A stretch of DNA of 64,000 nucleotides from Adineta ricciae. Taxonomy: Eukaryota > Rotifera > Eurotatoria > Adinetida > Adinetidae. Made by a program: the position numbers and the translations under genes. The notes below the pieces were generated by a model that ran no database searches, was not told the DNA's origin, and saw nothing but the letters and a program-made list of their open reading frames with translations. Below, in pieces: positions 12,874-27,500 of this stretch. Within the stretch, counting starts at the first letter, position 1, and every line of letters starts with the position of its first letter. The stretch lies in contig CAJNOJ010000207.1 in NCBI GenBank assembly GCA_905250025.1, positions 1-64,000 of the forward strand, given 5' to 3'.

Positions 12874-14161
12874 ATTTTGTTGGATTCTTGCTTGATTCAA
12901 TAATATCCAAGTATTCAGCGCATATGTTATTATAAATGTCAAATAGCGAAAGTACAACGAAAAATTCTTGAATTTTTATACTCAGAGTTTATTTACTCAG
13001 TGTCTACGTGGCTTTACCTCAATGGAAAAGTGAGCTGCGAATATGATGTGTTACTCATTTTAGTTTCACTGGGAAAAAACCCAGTTGGAATGGTCATAAT
13101 AAAAAATTACGCAAGAATAGTTTCTTTTGCTCATTCTTCGCCTTTTTTTCTTCGACTCAGCCGAATCTTTTCATCAGCTTTCTTCAGAAATCGCGATTAC
13201 CATTCACGAAGGAAAAACCAGTGCAGTGTGGTAAAAACCGAGCTCTGAGACACATTACTTCAGTTGGAACGAAAGATGGCGACAGGCATCCCCATTTATC
13301 TGCTGACACTTTAGAAGATATGTTTGAAGATATCTCATCGATTAGCAATATATACAATTTAGTATCCATTATAAATACACAGCGACTTCAGAGTTGACTT
13401 TTTCCCTGTATAATTTCGGAGCGACCGAAAATCAAATAGATGTAAATTCGTGAGACCGATTTTATGAAGGAGTATTGTTTGCAAGTTTACTCAAGTATCA
13501 AGTGAAAGTCGATGACTAAACATCGAATTAAGGAATGATTCATAAAAACAAGTGTCAGTTATCGCTAAGCCTTATCAAGCCACTTCATACGTCGTATTGC
13601 GATGAAATTATGAAAATATAAGCAATGCGCGGGAAAAGGTGAATTATGAATGGTAGATTTATAACAGCTAAATGTGTTAGTGTCCCAGAAATATATTTCC
13701 TGCGAATTTTAATTGAATCCGTCTGAGTGACTTCCCTTCAGACACAGAAAGAGAGAAAATTCATTTTCTTTAAATCTATCCAAAGAAATAATCGAACCAT
13801 TGTGTCCGAATATGAACGAGAGCTAAACGACTATCATCACGTTTATTGTGAATAAATAGTAGAGAGGTTGTACCATTCGCAAGACAAGTCGTTTCTATTT
13901 TTGATTTAGAATATACATCATTTGATAAAACAATATGTGAAAGAACTTTATTTTCTACTTCGTGTCACTTGAACCTCTTGCGTATCTTGACGAGTGAATT
14001 TTGATGCGTTATAGAACGCTTTTCAGTCTTCTTTCCAGGATAAAGTATATGTAAGACCGGTCTTGGTCATTAAACGGTAGGAGTGACCAACGAAAATGAA
14101 TTTTGTTTAGCTCTGTATTAAGAGTGTGATTCAAGGATGATATTTTGTACACTTGTATAAC
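12874..14161. other. Intergenic between divergent genes, no gene seen
   Basis: About 1.3 kb between the RdRP start (minus) and the basic ORF at 14162 (plus). It probably holds the RdRP promoter. Short open frames in 13000-13370 overlap on opposite strands, have no splice partners and look like chance. Confidence 0.5.
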
Positions 14162-14644
14162 ATGCGTAAACGTTATTATAAAAGTGATACAATACGAAGT
14201 TTGCGTGTAAAATTAAATTTTCTGATCGTTTTTTGTATTTATATGATTATGTGTAAAGTGAATATACGCGCTCCTTTGCGAAGAAAATTGAGAAATTCTG
14301 TAGTAAATCACATTAAGTATAAAGAAAATAGGTTTCACAGGTGTGTTTATTTCTGTGAAAACAGAACGAGACGCGTCACAAAAATACTAAGTCCCTTATT
14401 TAAAAACAATCGTTTCACCGAAAAAAATTCTTTTCTTAAACGCTCGCCGATAAAATCTTTTGTTCGCTCGATTCTTAAGAAATGTGGATATAACAAAGGA
14501 AGCAAGACGCGTGCCATTCAGAGACAATCGTCAGTAGTCCATAGCGACAACGTCTTATTCAAAGCAGAAATAGACAAGCAAGTGAAAAAAGAAAAAAATA
14601 TTAACCATAGGCGCATTTTTCTAGTTTTTACTTTTTTCCTCTAA
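14162..14644 (+). CDS. Hypothetical basic protein, orphan ORF upstream of PRPP synthetase
   Basis: An uninterrupted frame of 160 codons from the ATG at 14162 to a stop at 14644, ending 22 bp before the ATG of the next ORF and in a different frame. The product is very rich in Lys and Arg, with one hydrophobic stretch near residues 21-34 that could be a membrane helix, and no recognised domain. An open frame of this length is uncommon in such AT-rich DNA but not impossible. It could be a lineage-specific gene, a leader region of the PRPP synthetase transcript, or chance. I do not assign a function. Confidence 0.35.
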   Translation: MRKRYYKSDTIRSLRVKLNFLIVFCIYMIMCKVNIRAPLRRKLRNSVVNHIKYKENRFHRCVYFCENRTRRVTKILSPLFKNNRFTEKNSFLKRSPIKSFVRSILKKCGYNKGSKTRAIQRQSSVVHSDNVLFKAEIDKQVKKEKNINHRRIFLVFTFFL

Positions 14645-14666
14645 TAACGTAGTTGAAGCATTGGCA

Positions 14667-15668
14667 ATGACAAGCAAAATTAGTATTAAATGTGGTGGAG
14701 TTCGTAAGAAAGATGAACCGCCAACAATCTTATTCTATGTGCCAGAAATGCGGCAATTAGCTGAAGAAATCCGCCTTTGTAATACTACAAATTCCATTGA
14801 ATTAGGTGATATTCAATGGAATGAATTTGCTGATAAATGGCCTAACGTATTTATTCGTAATTCCGAGCAAATTCGCAATAGTCATGTGCTTTTTCTAGCC
14901 TCACTTCATAATCCCATGACAATTTTCGCACAAATCTCTGTTCTTTATCATCTACCGAAATATCTTTGTCGATCATTGAAAGTTCTTTTACCTTACTTTC
15001 CAACTGGTACCATGGAACGTATCCAAATTCAAGGAGAAATCGCAACGGCATATTCGTTAGCACAAATGCTCTCGTCAATTCCACTTACACGTACTGGACC
15101 ATCGGAAGTTGTGATTTTCGATATTCATGCACTACAAAATCAATTCTATTTCTCATCGAATATCATCGTTCGACTCGAATCTACTGTTGGTTTATTATTA
15201 AATGAGTTGCAAAAGGAAGAAAATCAAGGAGAAAACTATGCCATTGCCTTTCCAGATGATGGCGCACATAAACGCTTTTCACATATATTCGATAACACAA
15301 CTTATCCGATTGTGATTTGCAGTAAAATCCGACAAGAAAATGATAAACGCATTACGACAGTCAAAGATGGCCAAGCTAAAGGTTATCATTGTATGATCGT
15401 TGATGATCTCGTCCAATCAGGGAATACTTTAATCGAATGCGCACAAGCTTTACTACAGCACGGTGCGACGCATGTCTCAGCATTCGTTGGACATGGAATC
15501 TTTCCCAATGAAAGCTGGAAGAAATTTCTTCATTCCAACAATCCAACAGTTCGTTTTCATACATTTTATGTTACAAATACATACCCTAATACGAAAATAT
15601 TGGTTAATCAATCTCCTTTCAAAGTACTTTCAATTGCACAAATTTTGTGCAATATATGTTTTAATTAG
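14667..15668 (+). CDS. Ribose-phosphate pyrophosphokinase (PRPP synthetase), class II plant-type, intronless
   Basis: A single 333-residue frame with no intron. It would convert ribose 5-phosphate and ATP to PRPP, the activated sugar for nucleotide, NAD and amino-acid synthesis. Seen in the protein: an N-terminal half with FPTGTMERIQIQGE and VIFDIHALQNQFYF, then IAFPDDGAHKRF, a KDG segment, and the PRPP-binding loop VDDLVQSGNTLIE followed by HGIFPNESWKKF. From knowledge of the family, this pattern (FPTGT.ER, DIHALQ.RFYF, FPDDGA.KRF, THGIFP..SW) is that of the plant PRS3/PRS4 class II enzymes, not of the class I enzymes animals normally carry. The start is set at the ATG 14667. A polyadenylation-like AATAAA lies at 15674-15679. 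All recognised motifs are intact, so an active enzyme is likely. Transfer from a non-animal donor is the simplest reading but needs a tree. Confidence 0.88.
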   Translation: MTSKISIKCGGVRKKDEPPTILFYVPEMRQLAEEIRLCNTTNSIELGDIQWNEFADKWPNVFIRNSEQIRNSHVLFLASLHNPMTIFAQISVLYHLPKYLCRSLKVLLPYFPTGTMERIQIQGEIATAYSLAQMLSSIPLTRTGPSEVVIFDIHALQNQFYFSSNIIVRLESTVGLLLNELQKEENQGENYAIAFPDDGAHKRFSHIFDNTTYPIVICSKIRQENDKRITTVKDGQAKGYHCMIVDDLVQSGNTLIECAQALLQHGATHVSAFVGHGIFPNESWKKFLHSNNPTVRFHTFYVTNTYPNTKILVNQSPFKVLSIAQILCNICFN

Positions 15669-15804
15669 CATTTAATAAATATTCCAAGTGTGTTCCTTAG
15701 CGGAAAGCATTCATTCAGGTACTACGAAGTCAATATATTTATTCGAAGAAAGCTTTCCTTTCTAATATTAATCGATATTAATACATTGTCAACAGAATGT
15801 CTTT

Positions 15805-17323
15805 TCATGCTAATATTTTATAAATACGTTGTAATGGTTGTACAGGCGTTAAACTCACCACCAATGACGAGTTGAGGTCATCTAAAAATGATGGATAACG
15901 TTTCGATGCATCGTGTGGTGCATACAGAATAGCCCATGGTTCATTTTCCTGGACAGAATCACCAACATGTTTCAACAAGCGAATACCCACAGAAAAATCT
16001 AGTTTATCAGTTGATTTCAAACGACCACCACCTAGTTGAAATAGACATTGGAGGTTATATTTCGTTGATATGACTCTAAAACGTACCTAATCGTTGAACA
16101 ATAGTACCAAGATTAAATGAAGCGATTGATTGAACATATCCCTTTTGCGTGGAAATTGCTTGATGAGTGACATCACTAAGTTTTAGAATTGATTGAACAG
16201 CGTTCTCGTCGTTGCTGACCAATTGTGCGGCAATGCTTGGCGACACACCTTGACCAATGATCATATCATGAAATTTTTGCAAAGCCGAGCCATTTTTGAA
16301 TGTATCACGGATCATTTCGCGACCTTCTTCAATTGTTTGGGCTTTCTTTGTAAGTAAAAGAAGTCGACCACCTAAACACATCTACTTGGTAAGAGTTTTC
16401 ACAGCAAACGTCAACGCGCTTTACCTTGTTCACAGATTAAGTCTTCAAGATCAGCTGAATGACCTTGTTTATATTTCATAAGATCGAGTGATTCTTGAAT
16501 TTCCAATGCATTCCCTATACAATATCCAATCGGATTGTTCATCTCAGTTATATAACAACATGTTTTCATTCCGAGTAATTCCGATACTTTGAACAGCCAA
16601 TCAGCTAACACTTCGGCATTCTCAGGTGTCTTCATAAATGCGGACGAACCATATTTTATATCCAAAACAAGTCCATCAAGATCTTCAATAGCCTTTTTTG
16701 AGAGAATCGACGAAACAATCAATGCATTGCTTGGCACAGTCGCTGTCACATCTCGTATAGAATATAAATATCGATCAGCAGGATTAAGTTTAACTGATTG
16801 AGAAAAGATTCCGCAGCCAACATTGGTTATTAATTGAACAATTTGCTCATCGGTTAGTTGTGTTTGATAACCCGGTATAGATTCAAGTTTGTCCAATGTA
16901 CCCCCGGTGATACCTAAACCTCGTCCAGACATCATCGGAACTTTCATTTGACAGGCAGCTAATGCTGGTGCTAATGGAATACTTATTTTATCACCAATAC
17001 CACCTGTTGAATGTTTATCAACAACTATACCGCGATAGTTGGGCCAACTTAAACGTTCACCACTGTCACGCATGGACATGGTCATCGAACAAATTTCTCT
17101 TTCCGTCATACCTAGTAGCAAGGAAGTAACGAAACCAAACTTGAATCATATATTTACCTTGGATGTAGATTGCCATAAGCATTGCACCGACATGACAATC
17201 TTGAACATCACCATTGGACAAACCGGTGATGAATTGTTGTATTTCATTGGGACTTAACTCGAGTCCATCGCGTTTCTTGGCGATTAGATCAGGAATGGAT
17301 AGTACATGTTCAGACGTCGACAT
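15805..17323 (-). CDS. TYMP: Thymidine phosphorylase
   Basis: Four exons in phase: 17323-17158, 17111-16425, 16371-16087, 16031-15805, encoding 454 residues, close to bacterial DeoA (about 440) and animal TYMP (about 480). It splits thymidine with phosphate into thymine and 2-deoxyribose 1-phosphate in pyrimidine salvage. Seen: the phosphate-binding KHSTGGIGDK (residues 88-97) and the family signature SGRGLGITGGTLDKLE (117-132). Between exons 2 and 3 the acceptor must be the one at 16372-16373, because an earlier AG gives the wrong frame and breaks the conserved GGRLLLL block. The gene converges on the PRPP synthetase; the stop codons are about 136 bp apart and a minus-strand AATAAA sits between them (15738-15743). 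Animal and bacterial forms are similar, so I cannot tell descent from transfer. Confidence 0.94.
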
Positions 17324-17933
17324 TCTAATGCGTTTTTATGCTTTTGTATTTGCGACTTTCACTTTCTATCTTCCTTTGATAAAGAAAAGGCTAAAACGAA
17401 GCACGCTATGCATTAAATAACGTACACCCTCGAACGAAATAGTAGATAAGAGCGTATACACATATCAAATATTGTTTTTCATCTAAAAAAGGATGAGATA
17501 GATTCTTTAGTATACTTGAGTATATCGACATACAATTCAATATTTGAACTAGATTTATTTATTGACATTCAACGAAGGAAATGATCCCATCTTTGATATT
17601 TAATTAACTCCAGATAGATCGTATCGATCAAAAGAATAGTCATCATCGAATCATGCGCTTTCTTTTTCGTTTAAGAAACAAAATTCGTCTCAAAATGTAG
17701 AAATAACAAAGAAGTCTACGACGCAAAATCATCACGTTTTTACAAAAATGTCTTACGAAGCAGACAGACGCAATATTTCTCTGGGTACATATCTAATACG
17801 AGAATGTGAATCAATATTGGTAAAAGACAAGAAAATAAATTTTATTACAGAATCGACACCAAAAAGGTAATGATTGTACACGACACAACGAAGAGACAAA
17901 ATAAAAATAAATAAAATCACTGTGTTTTACTTT
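17324..17933. other. Intergenic, no gene seen
   Basis: About 610 bp between the thymidine phosphorylase start and the kinesin stop, both on the minus strand. It should hold the thymidine phosphorylase promoter and the kinesin 3' UTR. No structure was recognised. Confidence 0.5.
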
Positions 17934-21244
<3,311 letters not shown>

Positions 21245-21531
21245 TTGTCAATTTTGAAGAAAATAAACTTGTTTTTCTGCGTGCTTTTCCGACATAAATC
21301 AACTTATGCTTCACTACACTGTCATACATCCTCTGCTAGTAACTATGAACTTTTCATTGGTTCAATTTCTAGCGAATGCTTACCAGACGTCATAGAAATA
21401 GTTAGTTTGCTGTTTGTTCATTTCATATATGCGAGATTTTACTGACAGAAAAATTCGAACTTCAAGCTTTTAGTTTTCATCGTTCAAGATTATAATTAAA
21501 ATAAAATTACAAGTTCCTGTTCGCATTGCCT

Positions 21532-22520
21532 TCAATGTTGTTCAGATGTTTGGAAATCGGTTATTATCGTATTGTTAGATGAAAAAATTTCGTCGTCCAC
21601 CAACTGAATATGTTCTCGATCAGCCGTTTCGCTTAAGCATGTACCCAAACCAGTTCTCAACGGTTGAACATGATCGAAAAAGAATGCATTAATCTGTGCG
21701 CATAAGACAAACAGTAAACCAAAAAAGTAAAATAAAAGTAAAGTGATGATTATAAATCCTAATTGACCAATATAATCAGCCATGAATTCATGAACGTATA
21801 AGGGGAAAAATAACATAATAAGTTGTAAACCAACCGCCGCGATCAATGAACCACACCATCTAAACAGAATGTAATGATTCGTTAGAGAAATGAACGAACA
21901 ACTTACGTATGCCGCCAACTCATCTCACGTTTAGGTAAAATCAGATAGATTAATTGGAAAAATATAAATGAAAGCACTCCGCTTGAAATTGTCGTTAAGA
22001 ATTGATAGAATGATTCATGACTTTCTAAAATCGCAGGTACTGACGAGAATATAATAATGAACGGCATGATAATCACAAATGCCAAAATCATTTTAATTGC
22101 AAGAATATTTTGGTTGAGTATCGATCGTTCACGTATACGGTAAATAATTGTTAAAACATCATCGAAGCCAATGAATAATCTCGAACCGGTAAATAACGAT
22201 ATGACAAAACTGATGATGAAAACCAGTCCGGCTTGTGTCAAGAGTGAATGAAGTAACGCATCGATTATGTCAGCAAGACCCTGTTCAGGGAATGCTTTTA
22301 CTAGACGATCTCGAATTTGCTGTTGAAACTTCGGGTCATTACCAAAGATCAAACTAACTACAGCAAACATACTTAAAATCAACGGTAATAAAGATATTAA
22401 TAGATAATAAGCAATGAGTGCTGCTAACGAAAATGACCAGTCATTGATAACTTTCCATGTGAATAAAGCCAATTTTCCATTGATACTATCGCAATTCGTC
22501 TTCGTGTTACTGAGTGACAT
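21532..22520 (-). CDS. YihY/BrkB family integral membrane protein
   Basis: Two exons (22520-21907 and 21859-21532) separated by a 47-bp intron encode 313 residues. The protein has about six hydrophobic segments. The first carries LAALIAYYLLISLLPLILSMFAV, the start pattern of the YihY/BrkB (formerly 'ribonuclease BN-like') family of bacterial inner-membrane proteins, and the later W.CGSLIAAVGLQLIMLFF and YIGQLGFIIITLLLFYFFGLLFVLCAQINAF blocks fit the family's C-terminal half. The function of the family is not settled; suggestions include transport and stress tolerance. In animals it is rare, so transfer from bacteria followed by gain of an intron is plausible. The gene is divergent from Crumbs, 2.1 kb away. 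The family call rests on the overall pattern, not on catalytic residues. Confidence 0.72.
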
Positions 22521-24596
22521 AGTTTGCGTTTCTGTTTCGTTTGAATGAAACCTTATGGTGTTATTATATCCGATGCCCTATTGATTCTCCATTAACACAG
22601 AACGACAAAAGAAAGTTTCTCTTCATAGACGCCCACACGTTATACAAGCTGACTCGTCGATGGTATTGCAAGCGAGAAATTGTATTAGACATGCATTTTG
22701 GTTTTCATCCAAATATCAAATTCAATAGAATGAGAAAATATTTGAATGATTTTTATGTTGAGAAATATATTTCGTTTTCATTTATTTAACACTGCATTTT
22801 TTAATTCCAATAACGACGAAAATAACCTGTTTAAATAAAGAATATCAGACATATTCGATTGAAACAGATGGTTTTTATTCGCAATCATACTAGGATTTAA
22901 TATGGGTGTTTTTCTTCTACTCGTTTTTCTTCTATCATACGAAAGAAAAAAACACAACAAAAAATTGAGTATCTACTATAATATTATGAACAATCTATTC
23001 ATGCTTATGTTTTCACATATAAGTGAGAAACGAAAAACGTTTATTCATCCTCACAATAGCTTTTTGTCCTTTGTCTAATCCGATTAAAGCTATCTTAAAT
23101 GATCTCGATTTTCATTAATCAGCAGACATTAACATCATCATGCAATGATAAATTCGATTCTCTCCGTGTTCAAAATGTCTATGCGATGGATTAACATATT
23201 GTAACATATCAAATTTATCTTCACTGATAAAATCTTAATATGTCCTATTAAAGAAAAACTCACTCGTATCTTTATTTACACTTTTTCAATCTCTAATCAG
23301 GATATATCATCAAATCGATTCATCACCATTTAATAACATTTCGATCCAAATGAAATTCAGTTGTAATGTTTTTATTTACACATCAACGGATGGTTCTATG
23401 AAAACAACGTCAATCAAAGCGAAGAATGTTTTTAATTCGTCGTGAACGATGAAGATTAGTGAAGAAAAACAAGCTTTTCTTCTATTGACGACTTCCGTTT
23501 ACTTTCGGCTAGTACTATCGCAATGTTAACCTTGGAATGCAGGACAATATGGTTCTTTCATCTTGGTTCATTTGGATTAAGGTCACATTTGCTTAGAGAG
23601 AATTTTTTTTACCTCGCAAGGCAATACAACTCAATCGAAGCAACAATTAGGTCGAGTTCATTCTTTTCCTCTCCTTTTTTTGCAGTCTTCAACTTCAACA
23701 ATCGAAGAGCAGCTGGAGTGGACTGATGAATGATCATTGTTGTGTTCATTTGCTTTCTCTCATTCTTTCGCACAGTTTTTTCTTCTACTCTAATTAGATC
23801 TGATTATTTTATCGCTCATTCATACTTTTCTACTCGAAAATTTACACGTGTGTGCACATATCGTTAAGTATAGAGTTCAATTAAAATCGAGATGTTCATT
23901 TCGACACAAAAAATGCTTGAGTGTGAAAGATGATATGATAACAAGGACAGGTTCAATAGACAAGTAGACAACGTCTGTTTTACTCCTATTACAGACAACG
24001 ATAAGTACGAGTGAACAAACGAAAAAATTTACATGTCAAAATAAAAAAACAACATCTTCAATAGATGAAAGTTTGTACATGAAAGACTTCTCTTTCTCTC
24101 TCTTTCTTTTCTTAAATTTAATTGAGTCGTTGGGTAGATAAATGTCTCTGGTAATCATTTCTTTACATTATCGTTGAGAACGAGGACGAGTAACATGTAC
24201 ATGCCAAGTTGGAGAGAAAAAGAGATTATGGGATGTTAACATATCTAATTTCTTCGTTCATCATCAACGTATGCACGAGTCTCCTCCTTACGAAATTAAA
24301 ATGTCAACTCTACATACTTCCTCCTCCTCTTGTTCTTCATCATCTTTGTTTGATAAGAGGTCAGTCATTTCGTCGTTTTACGTTTTTATTTCTCCGACTC
24401 ACTTTCGTTCGTTTACTTCGCTCTTATTCTGTTTGATGTTTTTTGTTGTTTTTCGATTTGACCTGTCCGCCCTTTGGTCGACCATATGTGTATGCAATGG
24501 ATATAGAAGATGATGACTCGATGATTGTTCACATGCGTTGTCATTACTGACGAAAGACAGAACATTAAAAAAGCAGCGTTAATTGGCGATGACAAA
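22521..24596. other. Divergent intergenic region, no gene seen
   Basis: About 2.1 kb between the minus-strand YihY gene and plus-strand Crumbs. Only short, overlapping frames occur. CT-rich tracts lie near 24090-24115. It should contain promoters for both genes, but I could not name a specific element. Confidence 0.5.
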
Positions 24597-27500
24597 ATGT
24601 ACTCGACAAATTTCCAAGGTAAAATTACAAGTCAAAGGAGATCACAGAATTTCTTTTAATTGACGACGATTCTTTTTCAGTCATTAGTTTTATTCTTCTC
24701 TTCGGACAACTTGCAACGAAAAGTTTAACATTCAGTTATCGAACATGTCTACCAAATATTGATTTAATTCATATTGAACATATTCATCCTTTGAACAGTC
24801 AACATTTTCAATTGATCACCAAAGATTTCCATTTGAACATTTTCTATACCTATCAAAATCATAAACAACGATTTCAATTTGGAAATTTAAATCCTTCCAT
24901 ATCGAATCTATCGAATTTCGATTATCAATTTCAATCTGCGATTAACTACTACCATCAAATCGACACATGGAATTATGTGAACATCACATTCGACGATCGC
25001 TTATCGCGTGTTTTCGTCTCATTTAATAATGACGAAACTCGATTGATACCGTTAATTGATTATCCAATCGATTTTCACAATAAGACATTCCCGGAAAGCA
25101 AATTAAGTGTACAAATATTAATTCCTGAACATGATCAAAATGTCACGTGTTTATTACCATATGATGGTTTCGGAATCAATAGTAACAGTGTTTGCTCGAC
25201 AGATATCAAAACATGTGGTTTGTAGTGAATTCAATATGCTCGTTCTGTATGAAAAAATTGATTTTAGAATATCGAATATGTAAATCATCAAATAGTGCTG
25301 AACAGTATTGTCCACTTTTTAAAATGTTTGATTGCCAGCCTTTTACCGGTACGTCAAATCGAGCAGCAGTCGACTATGGGAATCGATTTGTTGCTTTAAT
25401 TTTAGATTTGGAGTGTGGTTTGAAGACAATACCTGTTCCTTGTTCGTTCAATCACTGTGAAAATCATGGCAATTGTTATGTGAATATCTTACGAAATCTA
25501 TCGCAATGCGTTTGCCCATCTGGTAAAACTTTCTCTCTCTGTTTACCTTTGAAGTATATGTATCTTTACAAGGCTTCGCGGGCGATCGATGTCAATATGC
25601 AATTGATGAATGTCAATCAAATCCTTGTCCCGTTCAAAGTAAATGTATTGATTTGCCAAATGGTTACACATGTGTTTGTGGTATGAAACGTGCAAATGCA
25701 TTGATCGGTATAATAATTGTGTTTTCTTCTTTAGAACCAGGATGGACTGACATCGATTGTTCAGAAGATCTCGATGAGTGTCGAACAACTAAACCATGTA
25801 AAGCAGCACGGCGGTGCACAAACCTTCGCGGATCGTACAAATGCGATTGTCTGGAAGGTTTTACTGGACAAAATTGTGAAATGGTATGAAAGTAATCGAG
25901 CAAGCATTTGCGAATTTCTTGTTTTCGTTATTTTATGCGTTGAGAAATTTATCATCCTGTCATTGTGTGTCATACTAGTACTTTAATCATAGCAATTATT
26001 CACCATAGCGTATCTAATTAGTGAGACAAAATGAGATTGAATTTGTTTCTCTTTAATCTTCATCCCATAGTGACGGCCATAGCGTATCGATATCAAAATA
26101 TGCTACGAAATTGAGCTGCATTTGTCATCCGAGGAACGTTTGTTTTCTGCCTGTCGAAAAGTATTAAGATGATTTGTAGACTGACGAATTTCTTGGTTTA
26201 GACACTTGATCCATGCATCTCTCAACCATGTTTGAATAATGCAACAAAATGTCATCCTATTCTCGATCGTGACAATGTGTTTTATCATTGTACATGTCAA
26301 TCAGGTTTTACAGGTGCACGCTGTGAAACGAATATCAATGATTGCGAAGGAATTATTTGTCCGAAAAATAATACTCAGTGCATTGATGGAATCAATTCAT
26401 TCCATTGTGAATGTAAAGCAAATTTTAAACGAAGTATTTCAATAGATGATACATCTCACAGAAATTCACGATTTGTTCTTCTCGTTTACAGATTGGGATG
26501 GGGAATGTGTCGAACAGAATCCATGTGATTCATCGCCATGTCATCCGAATGCCACATGTTACAATTTAAATGGTGGACAATATCGTTGTATGTGTCCACC
26601 AACGTATACAGGCGTTCGCTGCGATGAAGATATCGACGAATGTGCAGTTTTTCCCTTCATTTGTCGTAACGGTGGCTCGTAAGTCAAATGTTCTTTACTT
26701 CTCTTGCAATAAATCGATTCTATTCTCTATAAAAGATGTGTGAATGAAATTGGCTCATACCGATGCTATTGTTCCACCGGATGGTTTGGCCCAACATGTG
26801 CTAAAGCCATTGACTATTGTCTTTCACAGCCATGCAATCGAAATGGAACTTGTCTTAACAAAGTAATTGACTTTCATCGAATGAAAGAAATCAAATAGCA
26901 GAAACGAATTAACTTTAGATCAATGGTTTCGAATGTCGTTGTTTACCACCTTACACAGGCAATGTCTGTCAGTATGATATCAACGAATGTCTAATCGAGC
27001 CTTGTGCAAACAATGGTACATGCTATAATTATGTTGGTGGATTTCATTGTCAGTGTCCTGCTGGTTATTTTGGTAAGAGACAATGCTTGACAATTGGTTT
27101 CTATTGTGATTGCAAACCTAGGCTTTCATTGTGAATATCCGCCATCGGAGTGTCAACGTTTACAACAAGCGAGTTTAGCGACTAATTGTAATGATCCACA
27201 TCTATGCGTTGTGAATGATACTGAAAAGCTAAGACAAATTAATCGATTAGCAACGAGTACGTGCAGGACAGAACGTGATCGAATGTTGGATAATTATTTT
27301 GCATGTTTGAATGAACATAAATTTAGCCACTGTAAATGCCCTTCAGGTAAAACAGCGAACTATTGCAAGCAGATCCTTTCAAATATGTTTTTTTTTGCTT
27401 CTTGAGTAGACATTTTCCCATGTGCAGATAATTACACGGAAACATTCGGAAGGTCTTTGCTTTCAAAATCGTCTTGTCCATGTCGAAACGGTGGCAGTTG

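Noticed and set aside
14851..15564. Minus-strand frames inside the PRPP synthetase
   Set aside because: No homology-like content; they mirror a well-conserved plus-strand gene.
25884..26201. Missing EGF exon in the 318-bp Crumbs intron
   Set aside because: No Cys-rich frame with splice sites is found there, and the flanking exons already join in phase.
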